64,000 nt of DNA from Xylanibacter brevis ATCC 19188 (GTDB lineage: Bacteria > Bacteroidota > Bacteroidia > Bacteroidales > Bacteroidaceae): the NCBI RefSeq assembly GCF_000621725.1, contig NZ_JHXM01000014.1, positions 62,001 through 126,000 on the forward strand, read 5' to 3'. The notes beneath the pieces are model-generated. The model had not been told where the DNA came from, did not search any database, and was given only the letters and a program-made list of their open reading frames with translations. The position numbers and the translations under genes are program-made. The first letter of the stretch is position 1; the number at the start of each line of letters is the position of its first letter. This document shows, piece after piece, positions 9,216 to 17,938 of this stretch.

Positions 9216-10955
9216 ATGAAGATGAAGACTACTTATATCTATATAGCAATGGCCCTCGCCATGCTGTCGGCTTGTACGCAAGACGAGGACCTCGCCACTG
9301 TCGATGACAGCAGCATCATCCACGTGGGAGGTGTCAGCACCGAAGCGATGATGACCACCGCTGTGGTGACACGTGCTGTCACACCCGTACCAGCAGAACA
9401 GGAAGACTGGCTGGCAACCATGCTGAAACAAGGCATGGACATCACCTATTTCACCAAGAGCGCTCAACAGAAAGCGAAGCTGCTGCTGCAGACCGACGAT
9501 GAAGGAAACATCCTGAAGTCTGAAGGCGGTTTCACGGTATATAGTCTGAATGCCTATAACACCGACGGCGAACTGACAACCATCCCGGCCAAATGGCTGA
9601 ACAACGGTGTGCACACCTTTCAGGGAGTCATCGTGCCAGACGGTCTGAAAGACCAGCAGAGCGCAAAGACCCACGAGGACCTGTCGCACTACACGGCCGT
9701 GCCGCCAATGGCAGACATCTCGGCCACCGTGGGACGCATCACCATTCCCCTGCAGCACCGTCTGGCGCGTGTAGAGGCCTATGTGCTAATAGAGCCGGGC
9801 ATGAATGCCACCCTGAAGGGCTACGACACCAAGAATCCGCAAAACAACGAGAACGTAGAGAACACCAAGTTGCGCTTCTGCAACGTGAAGACGCTGGACT
9901 ATGTCAACGCACAGGGCCAGCCCGTGTGGAAGACGGAACGTAAGGCCATCCCCCACTTCATGGGCGAAGAGGAGGTCATCCTCTACAAGAACAAATCTAC
10001 CGGTGACCTGGTCTTCCCAACCGATGAAGGATGGACCGAGGCCCACGCCGACTATACGGCTAAAGGCAGCAGCAGTAAGTACACCGCTACGAACTATGGA
10101 AAGTGTCCTTACTACGACCTCATCGTGCGTCCCACCTATACCGTACGTACCGAAGGCACAAATGTGATGTACGATGAGACAACACCCACCGCAGCAGAAT
10201 CAAACAATATCGACTTTGAACTCACGCTGAACAACGACCTGGAATACGAGAAGTCGTTCACCTTCGACCTCAATGCCAACGACGAGACGGTGGTCTATCT
10301 GCGTGTGAGTCCGGAACGCATCGACTATAACAGTGCCGGTTCGCGCCTGTGGAAGGAGAGTACCCATGCCGACAACTATTATGGCGTGAACAACCAGAAC
10401 GGCAACAACCTCTCGGTGGCTGGCAGCGGTTGGCAGCGTGCCTACACCAACAAGATATTGAATACAGGCGTCACCGATGGTCACCTGTATGATGCTGACG
10501 AAGAAGATCCGGAAGCACAGTATGTCTCTGACGCCAAATGGATAGAGCTGTTCTTCCAAGCCTGTAAGGATCGCGCACACCACGGCGACTACTTCATTCT
10601 GGACCACGACATCACCATCCCAGCCTCAGCCATTCCCGCAGACTTCAAGTTTACCGGTCATCTGGACGGCATGGACCACACCATCACCATCGAAGGCGAC
10701 TACCTGCTGACAGGACTGGACGGGACCTATCTCACCGCACAAGAAGACAATCCCAAAGCCCCGTGGGAGGCCAACGTACACCTGGAGGGCAACACATGGG
10801 TGCCCACCACAGGCTGGCGCTCTGAGATTGTCAACATCACCATTGCCGGCGGCCGTTTGCTGCAGGCTGGTGCCGATGTGACGGGCTATATCAACAACTG
10901 TCAGGATAAAACAGGTGCCATCACCCATCATCCCACCACCATCCCAACCTATTAA
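9216..10955 (+). CDS. Fimbrillin-cluster lipoprotein
   Basis: A 579-residue lipoprotein: LAMLSAC gives lipidated Cys20 followed by TQDED. AVVTRAVT (Arg53) lies 33 residues after the Cys, the same spacing as in the other members. The N-terminal half resembles a fimbrillin module, with PLQHRLARVEAYVLI near residue 185 in place of the usual HxMS strand. The closing W-x-D-V motif is not evident. The C-terminal ~130 residues (FILDHDITIPASAIP onward) resemble the beginning of a GLUG/beta-helix region but end early. The gene is separated by 2 bp from the gene before and 3 bp from the gene after, so it is almost certainly cotranscribed. It is probably a surface pilus accessory or adhesin; the specific role is unknown. 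Confidence 0.72.
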   Translation: MKMKTTYIYIAMALAMLSACTQDEDLATVDDSSIIHVGGVSTEAMMTTAVVTRAVTPVPAEQEDWLATMLKQGMDITYFTKSAQQKAKLLLQTDDEGNILKSEGGFTVYSLNAYNTDGELTTIPAKWLNNGVHTFQGVIVPDGLKDQQSAKTHEDLSHYTAVPPMADISATVGRITIPLQHRLARVEAYVLIEPGMNATLKGYDTKNPQNNENVENTKLRFCNVKTLDYVNAQGQPVWKTERKAIPHFMGEEEVILYKNKSTGDLVFPTDEGWTEAHADYTAKGSSSKYTATNYGKCPYYDLIVRPTYTVRTEGTNVMYDETTPTAAESNNIDFELTLNNDLEYEKSFTFDLNANDETVVYLRVSPERIDYNSAGSRLWKESTHADNYYGVNNQNGNNLSVAGSGWQRAYTNKILNTGVTDGHLYDADEEDPEAQYVSDAKWIELFFQACKDRAHHGDYFILDHDITIPASAIPADFKFTGHLDGMDHTITIEGDYLLTGLDGTYLTAQEDNPKAPWEANVHLEGNTWVPTTGWRSEIVNITIAGGRLLQAGADVTGYINNCQDKTGAITHHPTTIPTY

Positions 10956-10958
10956 GCA

Positions 10959-13577
10959 ATGAAGATAAAACACACCATATATTATTTGTTTGCAGCCATC
11001 GCACTGACGGCTTGCACCGCAGACGACGACGACATCGTGCTCTCTGACGAGCAGCAAGAGCTCATCGGTCAGGCCGTGCATTTCGATGCGTCGATGGCGG
11101 AACCTTTCACAACACGCGCCACCTATCGCCACGATGGCTCGTTCAACGAGGGCGACCAGATGCGCATCTTCCGTCAGTATGCCGATGCCACCGGCTCGAC
11201 GTTCCTCACTGACGGCGAGAACTTTCGCACTTACTACCAGAAGGTGAACTACGCCGCCGGCACCTCGGTGTCGCTCGATGCCGACTGGCTTCCCATGGCA
11301 GGCAAGCTGAAGTCTGATACCCTCGGAAGCACTGCCGTCCAGACCGCAGCCGACTCGCTGACCTGGGAGAACGGTAAGATTGTGCGTTTCCGTGCCTGGG
11401 GTCGCAGCAACCTGGCTGGTGCGCTGAGTGCTGGCACCAAAGGCAGTTACTATCCAGACTATACCATCTCTGACTGGGTGACGGTGTCGGGCCCCACGAA
11501 GAGTATTCCGCTCACCATGCGCCACATCACGTGTCGCATCGGTCTGACCTGCAAGGCCGGCAACGAGTTTGGCAGTGCAGAGATATGCACAGACTGGCAC
11601 GACTATAAGCGCCAGGATAATGCCGACACCAACGAACACGACGCGCTGGAGACAGACAAGAGCGACGAGCAAGCGCAGGCAGAGCTGGCCCAGGTGATGG
11701 CCGTCTATAACAAGATGTGCATGCCTGCCGGCGTTGACGACCAGACTTTCCTGTTGACCACCATGACTCAGGCTCTCTACGACGGCGCAACTACCGACTT
11801 TAAGAACCTGGAGAAATACACCGAGGCCGACGGTATCGTGAAGATTGGCACCAAGACGGCTGAGGAGATTGCCAACGAGGTGCAGCACCCCGTGTTCAAT
11901 GGCAACGACGGTCGCCTGTATATGATGTCTACCCCCATCGACATGAGCAGCAGCGATGCCGGTCAGGAACTGGTATTGCCTGCCTGCACCCGCTTCAAGG
12001 TGTGGCTCTACGACGTGAACAATGGCGACCGCCAGACCACCACGGGTACCACGGGCAGCGAGAGCAGCTATCATATCTTTGCGCTGAGCGACATCAAGAA
12101 CAGCAAGGGAGAGCCCCTCTTTGCCGACGGTCTGACGCTGAAGGCAGGCTATAGCTACCTGTTCAACGTGGGCTACCACTACGACAAGTTCACCATCACG
12201 CCCGCCGACAACTTCTCATGGGAAAAACAGGACCTGGGTTCACAGAATGCCGACAACAAGGCGGTGACGCAGAACGCCCTGGATTTCAGCTGGTGGACCA
12301 GCGCCTATGTCAAGGCAGCTAAAGAGGCGCTTTCCGGTGGTGACTTCCTACCAGAGTTCAGCATTGCCGACCAGACGCAGTTCGTCACCTTTATCAAACT
12401 TGTCAACGGCACTGCAGCCACTAGGATGACCGGACTGACACGTGGCGAGGTGCGCGGAACAGACCAGGATGGCTTTGAGACCTACTGGTGGATTTCCGAC
12501 ACCGAGACCGACGAGAACGGACAACCCAAACAATACACCAAGGCTGAGGCTGAGGCTGTGGGCTATGTGTTCTATCCCCACTTCTACCCCACGGTTTCTA
12601 CACAGGCTGCTCATGTGATTGAGGACTACGTGCAGGGCCCCATGGACTTCTACGACACCGACTTTGGCAATCGCTATCGGGTGAACCTCATGAGCGATCT
12701 GGACCTCTTCGACTGGGCGTTGCCCAGCATCGGCGAGGACAACAAAAAACCCTTCCGCGGCAACTTCCTGGGCCATGGCCACACGCTGCGCAACGTGAAC
12801 ATGCAGCGTGGCTATCTCTTCGACCACGTCATGGATGGAGCCATCAGCAACCTGAAGATAGAAAGCACACACCCCACCTGTCTGCTCAACACGGCTGTGG
12901 CCAGTGGCACCACGGGATGGGGCTGCTATATCGCCGGCATCTCGATGCTGTGCCCCAGCACCACCAACAGTATCGCCACCAGCCTCAGCGGCACCAGTTC
13001 GGTGGTGGGCTGCATCCACGTGGGCAAAGCCGGTGGCGCACTGGTTGGTTCGGCCGACAATCTCACCATGCTGGGCTGCATGCAGGCCGCTGCAGGCATC
13101 CCCACGGGCACTGGCGCATTGCTGGGCTCCTATGGTGCAGGAGCCAAGACCAGCTTCTTTGCACCTCTGTCAAAGAGCAGTCTGACGTGGGGCACGTTTA
13201 TGTGCAACTACTACGACGCGGAAAAGTCGCCCAAGACCAATGCCGTGGGCAGCACCACCGACGCCTATCTGCCCCAGCAATACATCCGCGGCAGGAAGTC
13301 GCACATCCTGAAGGCGAAGAACGACTACCTGCTCGGCTCTAGCGAGGACTACAATAAGCTGAATGCCAACATGAAGCAGGAGATCTACGGTGTGGCACCA
13401 TGGAGGGCCATGAACTATGCCATCGCTAAGTACAACGAGTCGAAGCTCGGCAAGGATTATCCCTGTGAGATGAAGTACAAGGCGTCGGAGGTGGGCTACA
13501 GTCACCTCTACCCCACACTGATCAATGGTGCACCCGCCATGGATGACAGTGCGAATCCTTTGGTGCAGAACAACTGA
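10959..13577 (+). CDS. Large fimbrillin-cluster lipoprotein with beta-helix-like C-terminus
   Basis: This 872-residue protein has the signal IALTAC with lipidated Cys19, then TADDDD. PFTTRATY (Arg53) lies 34 residues after the Cys. The N-terminal ~430 residues include GDQMRIFRQYAD and LTMRHITCRIGLTCKAG, strands comparable to those of the other fimbrillin-like members. From about residue 590 the sequence turns to GLUG-like repeats: FRGNFLGHGHTLRNVN, HVMDGAISNLKIES and GKAGGALVGSADNLTMLG. The ending GAPAMDDSANPLVQNN is polar. It starts 3 bp after the previous gene. It is likely a tip-type or surface adhesin using the same export and maturation path as its neighbours. Assignment to the fimbrillin family rests mainly on the N-terminal layout and context. 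Confidence 0.7.
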   Translation: MKIKHTIYYLFAAIALTACTADDDDIVLSDEQQELIGQAVHFDASMAEPFTTRATYRHDGSFNEGDQMRIFRQYADATGSTFLTDGENFRTYYQKVNYAAGTSVSLDADWLPMAGKLKSDTLGSTAVQTAADSLTWENGKIVRFRAWGRSNLAGALSAGTKGSYYPDYTISDWVTVSGPTKSIPLTMRHITCRIGLTCKAGNEFGSAEICTDWHDYKRQDNADTNEHDALETDKSDEQAQAELAQVMAVYNKMCMPAGVDDQTFLLTTMTQALYDGATTDFKNLEKYTEADGIVKIGTKTAEEIANEVQHPVFNGNDGRLYMMSTPIDMSSSDAGQELVLPACTRFKVWLYDVNNGDRQTTTGTTGSESSYHIFALSDIKNSKGEPLFADGLTLKAGYSYLFNVGYHYDKFTITPADNFSWEKQDLGSQNADNKAVTQNALDFSWWTSAYVKAAKEALSGGDFLPEFSIADQTQFVTFIKLVNGTAATRMTGLTRGEVRGTDQDGFETYWWISDTETDENGQPKQYTKAEAEAVGYVFYPHFYPTVSTQAAHVIEDYVQGPMDFYDTDFGNRYRVNLMSDLDLFDWALPSIGEDNKKPFRGNFLGHGHTLRNVNMQRGYLFDHVMDGAISNLKIESTHPTCLLNTAVASGTTGWGCYIAGISMLCPSTTNSIATSLSGTSSVVGCIHVGKAGGALVGSADNLTMLGCMQAAAGIPTGTGALLGSYGAGAKTSFFAPLSKSSLTWGTFMCNYYDAEKSPKTNAVGSTTDAYLPQQYIRGRKSHILKAKNDYLLGSSEDYNKLNANMKQEIYGVAPWRAMNYAIAKYNESKLGKDYPCEMKYKASEVGYSHLYPTLINGAPAMDDSANPLVQNN

Positions 13578-13612
13578 GAAGTGAGAGGTGAGAAGTGAGA
13601 GGTGAGAAGTGT
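13573..13612 (+). repeat. Tandem GTGAGAGGTGAGAA repeat between fimbrillin genes
   Basis: Two and a half copies of a 14-bp purine unit, GTGAGAGGTGAGAA, fill the gap between two genes of the cluster, overlapping the stop codon of the first. The unit matches the tails of the repeats at 5271-5326 and 40753-40816. Confidence 0.6.
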
Positions 13613-13624
13613 AATTAGATTTTT

Positions 13625-14686
13625 ATGATGAGATTATATAATACATTTTGTTTCTTTGTTTCTTTGTGTGCAGTTTTCCTGTTGATGGTGGGCTGCACAG
13701 CTGAAGATGCGGAAGAGGGGGAGCAGCAGGGGATGCTGACGATTACCACGGCTGTCGAGAACTTCGATGGCGAAACGGTGACACGCACTAACTTTACGGG
13801 TAACGCCTTTGAAGATGGCGATAAGATCAAACTGAAGATTATCTGTCCATTCTCTGCACACACCGAGTTTGGCGAGACGACCTATGGCAACAGCTTCGAT
13901 GCTTTCTGGCTGTTGAAATGGGATGCCAACAAATGGAGCACGCTGACCGCCAAGGATGGCTTCGACATCAATGGCGACTACAGTCCTTCGGGGTCGCCAG
14001 ACATCTATGCGCGCTACGAAGCACAGCAAACGCCCTATGTCTATACGGCTCAGACCTGGAGCGAGGAACAGATCTTTATCGCGGGCAAGGGCACCCGCGT
14101 AGAACAGTATAGCAACGTGTTTCATGCCGATCAGACGAAGGCCGCCGACTATAAGGCCTGCGACCTGATGTGGGCACAAACCATCCAGCAGACAGGCTCG
14201 TACAATGTGCATCTGAGTTTTAAGCATGTCATGGCGGCACTACTGATCACGGTAGATGCCAAAGCAAACCTTAACATCTCTGACAATGCGGTGCTGACGC
14301 TCGAAGGTATGCCCGACATCGACCAGCGTGAGGTAATCGTGGGCGACTACTATGCCGCTAAAAGCAAGGTCAACTCCAGCGCCTATGGCTATATGAACAA
14401 ACATAACTGCACGGTTGCAGACAATGGGAAGGTGATTGGTGTGGCAGTGGTTGACGACAGTCAGGCGAAGGCCTACGCCAAGTCGCTGGACAACGTAGAT
14501 CAGACTGCCACCTATACGGCTTATAATGCCGGCAGTAAGACCTACCGCCTGATTGTGCCTCCCTGCACGCTCAATGGAAAGGCCACCTTCTGGCTGCGCG
14601 ATGGCGAGAAGCGCTACAGCATGCAGCTGCCCCTGAATGAGTTTAAGGGCGGCAAGCTCTATCAAATAACAATGAAGATTCAATGA
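13625..14686 (+). CDS. Fimbrillin-family lipoprotein, single module
   Basis: At 353 residues this is the smallest complete member of the cluster. The hydrophobic signal ends LLMVGC with lipidated Cys24, then TAEDAEE. ETVTRTNF (Arg54) lies 30 residues later. The module contains EDGDKIKLKI, VHLSFKHVMAALLITVDA near residue 200 (the family strand) and QITMKIQ at the end. The usual W-x-D-V terminus is absent. The stop codon overlaps the next start (ATGA at 14683-14686), indicating translational coupling. A purine-rich repeat lies just upstream. The likely role is a surface-exposed pilus subunit or accessory protein. Confidence 0.78.
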   Translation: MMRLYNTFCFFVSLCAVFLLMVGCTAEDAEEGEQQGMLTITTAVENFDGETVTRTNFTGNAFEDGDKIKLKIICPFSAHTEFGETTYGNSFDAFWLLKWDANKWSTLTAKDGFDINGDYSPSGSPDIYARYEAQQTPYVYTAQTWSEEQIFIAGKGTRVEQYSNVFHADQTKAADYKACDLMWAQTIQQTGSYNVHLSFKHVMAALLITVDAKANLNISDNAVLTLEGMPDIDQREVIVGDYYAAKSKVNSSAYGYMNKHNCTVADNGKVIGVAVVDDSQAKAYAKSLDNVDQTATYTAYNAGSKTYRLIVPPCTLNGKATFWLRDGEKRYSMQLPLNEFKGGKLYQITMKIQ

Positions 14687-16662
14687 TGAAAGCATATCAG
14701 TATTTCTGTCTCATCGCCATGATGGCGCTGGCCTCGTGCAGCAACGAGGACGACAGCTTCATGCCAAGCGATGCCCTGGAGATTGTGGGCATCGAGGCTA
14801 CCATAGACGGCGAACAGCCCAGCCGACGTGCTGCGGCCACCCCCGCCGTGACGGTGGGCCGCACAGAGTTTGCGCCCGACGACCGCATCGTGTTCACCAG
14901 CATCAAGCGAACCACCGCGCCACTGGAGAGCTTCACCTATAGCGACATCCGCTATTACTTCACCGACAAGAAGAACTGGAAGCGCACCGAGGGCAACCTG
15001 CCGGAAAAGATCTATTGGACCGACGGTTCGTCGCCCCACACCTTCATTGGCTATAGCCTTCCTGCAGAAGACTACCACTGGGTGGATAATGACAATGGTA
15101 CCTATTCCGGCGAACTGGGATATGGCAAGGATACGCTCGACTTCTCCACAGGTAACGACGAGATCAAGAAAGAGGACCTGCTGCTAAACTACAGCACGAA
15201 GACGGTGGCTGAGACCGGCGGTCTGTCCACCAAGGTCATCTTTACGCATGCCCTGAGCAATGTGCGTGTCGTGGTGAACATCAAGAACTTTGCTTCCAGC
15301 GCCAGTGCGGTAGATACCAAGGTGGGCGTCGGCAATATGGTACTGCATAATCAGCCCACCAAGTTCAAATGGGGTATTCATAGCAGTAAGGTGCAGGTGC
15401 TCGACATCAACGACAGCAAACAGAGAACAAAGGACCTCATGCTGTGGTGCCCGGCTGCTGACGGCGAGGGCACTGGCCAGAGCAAGACGTTTACGTTTTA
15501 TGGTCTGACCACGCCCCAGGACGAGCTCTACCATCACATCAACGGCAACGACCAGCCGCTGACGTTCTCGTTTACGGTGAGCTACCCCAACCCCATGAAT
15601 CCCGCCGAGACCCTGACAAAGACTTATTCCGGTGCGTTCAACGACCTGGTGCACTTTAACCCAGGCATGTGCACCACCATCAATATCTCGCTGAACCACA
15701 AAGACGAACAGATGTTCACCGATGTGTCTTATAGCGACTGGAACTTCGTGGCCACCCCCGACCTGGGTGAGCTCCGCAAGAAATCAACGTTCCTCGACAT
15801 CAACAGCAACGTGACCATCCACACCGACGCACAGGCCACCATCTACGACGCCACATGGCTCTACAACGATGGCGCCGTGCTGAGAGACATCTATGGCAAC
15901 GACGGAACGGTGGGTATGCCCTACCGCATCTCGTCGGCATCGCAGCTGCTGTCGTTTGCAAAAGAGGTCACGGCAGGACTGACGTTCAAAGACAAGTATA
16001 TCCGTCTGGATGCCGACATCACCATGCAGTCTAGCTCTGCCAAGACCAACCTGGAAGACACCACCTCGACGCAGGCGGCGGTGAAATGGATTGGCATCGG
16101 CACTGCTGCCCACCCCTTCGAGGGCACGTTCTTGGGTGGCGACCGCTTTGTAAACCGTCTATACGACGCACCCCTGTTTGCGTGTCTGGGAAGTCAGGCT
16201 CGCGTCGAACAACTGCACATCACCACCATAGGAAGTATCTCGGGTGGCGGTGCACTGGCCCAGACCAACCAGGGCATCATTGGCGCCTGCAAGGTGATTG
16301 ACGACGTGGAGACCACGGGTGGCGCACTGGTGGGCACCAATAGCGGCCTCATCTATGCCAGCTATCACACTGGCGACACCAAGGGCACGGCAGGCCTAGT
16401 CGATACCAACACCAACACGGGCACCATCGTCGGCTGCTATCAGGCTGGCGATGTTGCTGGCGGCACGGCCTTCAGCATTGCCAAGACCAACCAGGGCACC
16501 ATTGCCTGTCCTGTACCCACATCGCTCTACGAGATTCAGCAGCAGGCATTCACCGACCAGCTGAACAAAGGCCTGAAAACCTGGTATGCCACACAGGCCA
16601 GCCGCACTCAGTTCTACTACGTTCACACGGCCGCCAACTGGCCCACCGTGCAGAGGCAATAA
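14683..16662 (+). CDS. Fimbrillin-like lipoprotein with GLUG-like C-terminus, last gene of cluster
   Basis: The protein has 659 residues (or 658 if the second of two adjacent ATGs is used). MALASC gives lipidated Cys19 followed by SNEDD. Here the maturation-type site reads PSRRAAA (Arg48/49), 29-30 residues after the Cys. The fimbrillin-like module includes KVIFTHALSNVRVVVNI near residue 190 and ends around residue 355 with DVSYSDWNFVATPD. Residues ~395-640 show GLUG-like repeats: GGGALAQTNQGIIGACKV, GGALVGTNSGLIYASYHTG and TNTGTIVGCYQAGDVAG. These are typical of secreted adhesins. It overlaps the previous gene by 4 bp. A separate promoter for the next gene lies 32-62 bp after its stop, marking the end of the operon. 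Confidence 0.78.
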   Translation: MMKAYQYFCLIAMMALASCSNEDDSFMPSDALEIVGIEATIDGEQPSRRAAATPAVTVGRTEFAPDDRIVFTSIKRTTAPLESFTYSDIRYYFTDKKNWKRTEGNLPEKIYWTDGSSPHTFIGYSLPAEDYHWVDNDNGTYSGELGYGKDTLDFSTGNDEIKKEDLLLNYSTKTVAETGGLSTKVIFTHALSNVRVVVNIKNFASSASAVDTKVGVGNMVLHNQPTKFKWGIHSSKVQVLDINDSKQRTKDLMLWCPAADGEGTGQSKTFTFYGLTTPQDELYHHINGNDQPLTFSFTVSYPNPMNPAETLTKTYSGAFNDLVHFNPGMCTTINISLNHKDEQMFTDVSYSDWNFVATPDLGELRKKSTFLDINSNVTIHTDAQATIYDATWLYNDGAVLRDIYGNDGTVGMPYRISSASQLLSFAKEVTAGLTFKDKYIRLDADITMQSSSAKTNLEDTTSTQAAVKWIGIGTAAHPFEGTFLGGDRFVNRLYDAPLFACLGSQARVEQLHITTIGSISGGGALAQTNQGIIGACKVIDDVETTGGALVGTNSGLIYASYHTGDTKGTAGLVDTNTNTGTIVGCYQAGDVAGGTAFSIAKTNQGTIACPVPTSLYEIQQQAFTDQLNKGLKTWYATQASRTQFYYVHTAANWPTVQRQ

Positions 16663-16693
16663 GTTTGGTTACACATTATTAGCGTTTATTAAC

Positions 16694-16724
16694 TTGGGTA
16701 GTTCGTCGAAATAGCGTACCTTTG
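16694..16724 (+). promoter_or_regulatory. Bacteroidetes-type promoter for the OB-fold gene
   Basis: TTG at 16694-16696 and TACCTTTG at 16717-16724 are separated by 20 bp, matching the phylum's -33 TTG and -7 TAnnTTTG. Transcription would start near 16730 and give a ~90-nt leader. The leader contains a GC-rich hairpin, CCGCCC...GGGCGG, at about 16741-16761. Confidence 0.75.
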
Positions 16725-16822
16725 CACGCGGTTTTCGAGCCGCCCCTCTAAAGAGGGCGGTGACAGGCTAGTAAGTAATAAGGCAACCATTTTGTATTAT
16801 ATTCAGGATAAAACCATTAAAC

Positions 16823-17140
16823 ATGTACCAAACAAAATTCAGTGCTGCTGATATCCATGCAGCTTTTGTGAACGACAGAAACAGAGCGTACAAGGTGTTT
16901 TTCAATGAACATGTTGAGGTCAGCGGAGAGATTTCCTATATTGGTCCCGACCGTTACGATCGCCCCTCTATCGAGATGGGCGGCAACCACTACGACGGTT
17001 CACAGGTGGTTTTCATCTTCGCTTCGGGCTACGACAAGAATGTCACCGTAGAGAAGAACCAGAACGTCACCATCAGCGGCGAATGCCGTGGCGCCCTTCA
17101 GAACGGTACCGTGGTGATTGAGAACTGCAAGATTCTGTAG
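16823..17140 (+). CDS. Small OB-fold (tRNA_anti-like) protein
   Basis: This 105-residue protein has no signal peptide or membrane segment. The pattern FNEHVEVSGEISYIG, VVFIFASG, KNVTVEKNQNVTISGECRG and GTVVIENCKIL follows the five-strand OB fold of the tRNA_anti-like family, which in Bacteroidetes occurs both as lipoproteins and as short soluble proteins. Nucleic acid binding is not demonstrated for this group, and no function is assigned here. The gene has its own promoter upstream and an intrinsic terminator 30-75 bp after the stop, so it is monocistronic. It is not part of the fimbrillin operon despite lying on the same strand. Confidence 0.65.
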   Translation: MYQTKFSAADIHAAFVNDRNRAYKVFFNEHVEVSGEISYIGPDRYDRPSIEMGGNHYDGSQVVFIFASGYDKNVTVEKNQNVTISGECRGALQNGTVVIENCKIL

Positions 17141-17172
17141 TCTGTCAGAGACTGCAGGACGTATTCCAACGG

Positions 17173-17217
17173 AAAAGACGTGATGAACATGGCCTACATG
17201 CTCATCACGTCTTTTTT
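17173..17217 (+). terminator. Intrinsic terminator after the OB-fold gene
   Basis: AAAAGACGTGATGA (17173-17186) pairs with TCATCACGTCTTTT (17202-17215), a 14-bp perfect stem. The stem runs into a T-tract. It lies 33 bp after the stop codon. Confidence 0.85.
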
Positions 17218-17291
17218 TGTTGTACAGAAAAAAAAATCTGCTGCCACAGAATATTCTTCAAAATAATGATGGTCTATTAAAAGATAATTTG

Positions 17292-17299
17292 TATCTTTG
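17292..17299 (+). promoter_or_regulatory. -7 box for xpt
   Basis: TATCTTTG matches the -7 consensus TAnnTTTG and lies 26 bp before the xpt start codon. A clear -33 TTG is not seen at the right distance. No purine riboswitch structure is visible in the short leader. Confidence 0.6.
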
Positions 17300-17324
17300 C
17301 CGACAAATCCTTAAATAGAAAGAC

Positions 17325-17906
17325 ATGGCACTAAAAGTATTGTGCGACCGCATCCTGTCAGACGGCCGCAGTCTGGAAGGCGCCATCCTGAAGGTTGACC
17401 GTTTCATCAACCATCAGATGGACCCCTACCTAATGAAACAGATAGCAGTAGAGTTCATACGTCGGTTCAACGACATTCAGCCCAACAAGATCCTGACGGT
17501 CGAGGCATCGGGCATCGCCCCCGCAGTGATGCTGGGCTACATGATGGAACTGCCCGTGGTCTTCGCCAAGAAGAAGCAGCCCTCCACCATGGACGACGCC
17601 TATGTAGCACTGTCGCACTCGTTCACCAAGGACAGCGACTGCCAATATATGGTCAGCCGCGAGTATCTCACGGCCGATGACCGCATCCTCTTTGTCGATG
17701 ACTTCCTGGCCTATGGCAATGCCGGCAAGGCCATCATCGACCTGTGCCAGCAGGCTGGCGCCACCATCGAGGGCATGGGCTTCATCATCGAGAAAGAGAT
17801 GCTGGGCGGGCGCCAGCGTCTGGAGGACGAAGGCATCAAGCGCATCGAATCGCTGGCTATCATCGACTCGCTCGAGAACAACGAGATACACATCAAGGAG
17901 GATTAG
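17325..17906 (+). CDS. xpt: Xanthine phosphoribosyltransferase
   Basis: This 193-residue cytosolic enzyme joins xanthine to PRPP to form XMP in purine salvage. The type I phosphoribosyltransferase PRPP loop is visible as [14 protein letters not shown] around residues 121-134. The N-terminal [15 protein letters not shown] and [11 protein letters not shown] (residues ~58-68) are characteristic of Xpt rather than of Hpt or Apt. Length is normal for the family. The gene has its own -7 box and no obvious downstream partner. The 22-bp palindrome array begins 33 bp after its stop and may lie in its 3' untranslated region. The function call is secure from these motifs. Confidence 0.93.
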   Translation: MALKVLCDRILSDGRSLEGAILKVDRFINHQMDPYLMKQIAVEFIRRFNDIQPNKILTVEASGIAPAVMLGYMMELPVVFAKKKQPSTMDDAYVALSHSFTKDSDCQYMVSREYLTADDRILFVDDFLAYGNAGKAIIDLCQQAGATIEGMGFIIEKEMLGGRQRLEDEGIKRIESLAIIDSLENNEIHIKED

Positions 17907-17938
17907 GCTCGGTGGGCACACCGCGCTGAATAGATTCA

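Noticed and set aside
1765-12179. Long open frames on the minus strand opposite the fimbrillin genes (for example 1765-2886, 6709-8397, 10626-12179)
   Set aside because: They lie fully antisense to well-supported lipoproteins, lack signal peptides or family motifs and follow from codon bias on the other strand.
17220-17324. Purine riboswitch before xpt
   Set aside because: The leader after the -7 box is only about 20 nt and has no three-stem structure.
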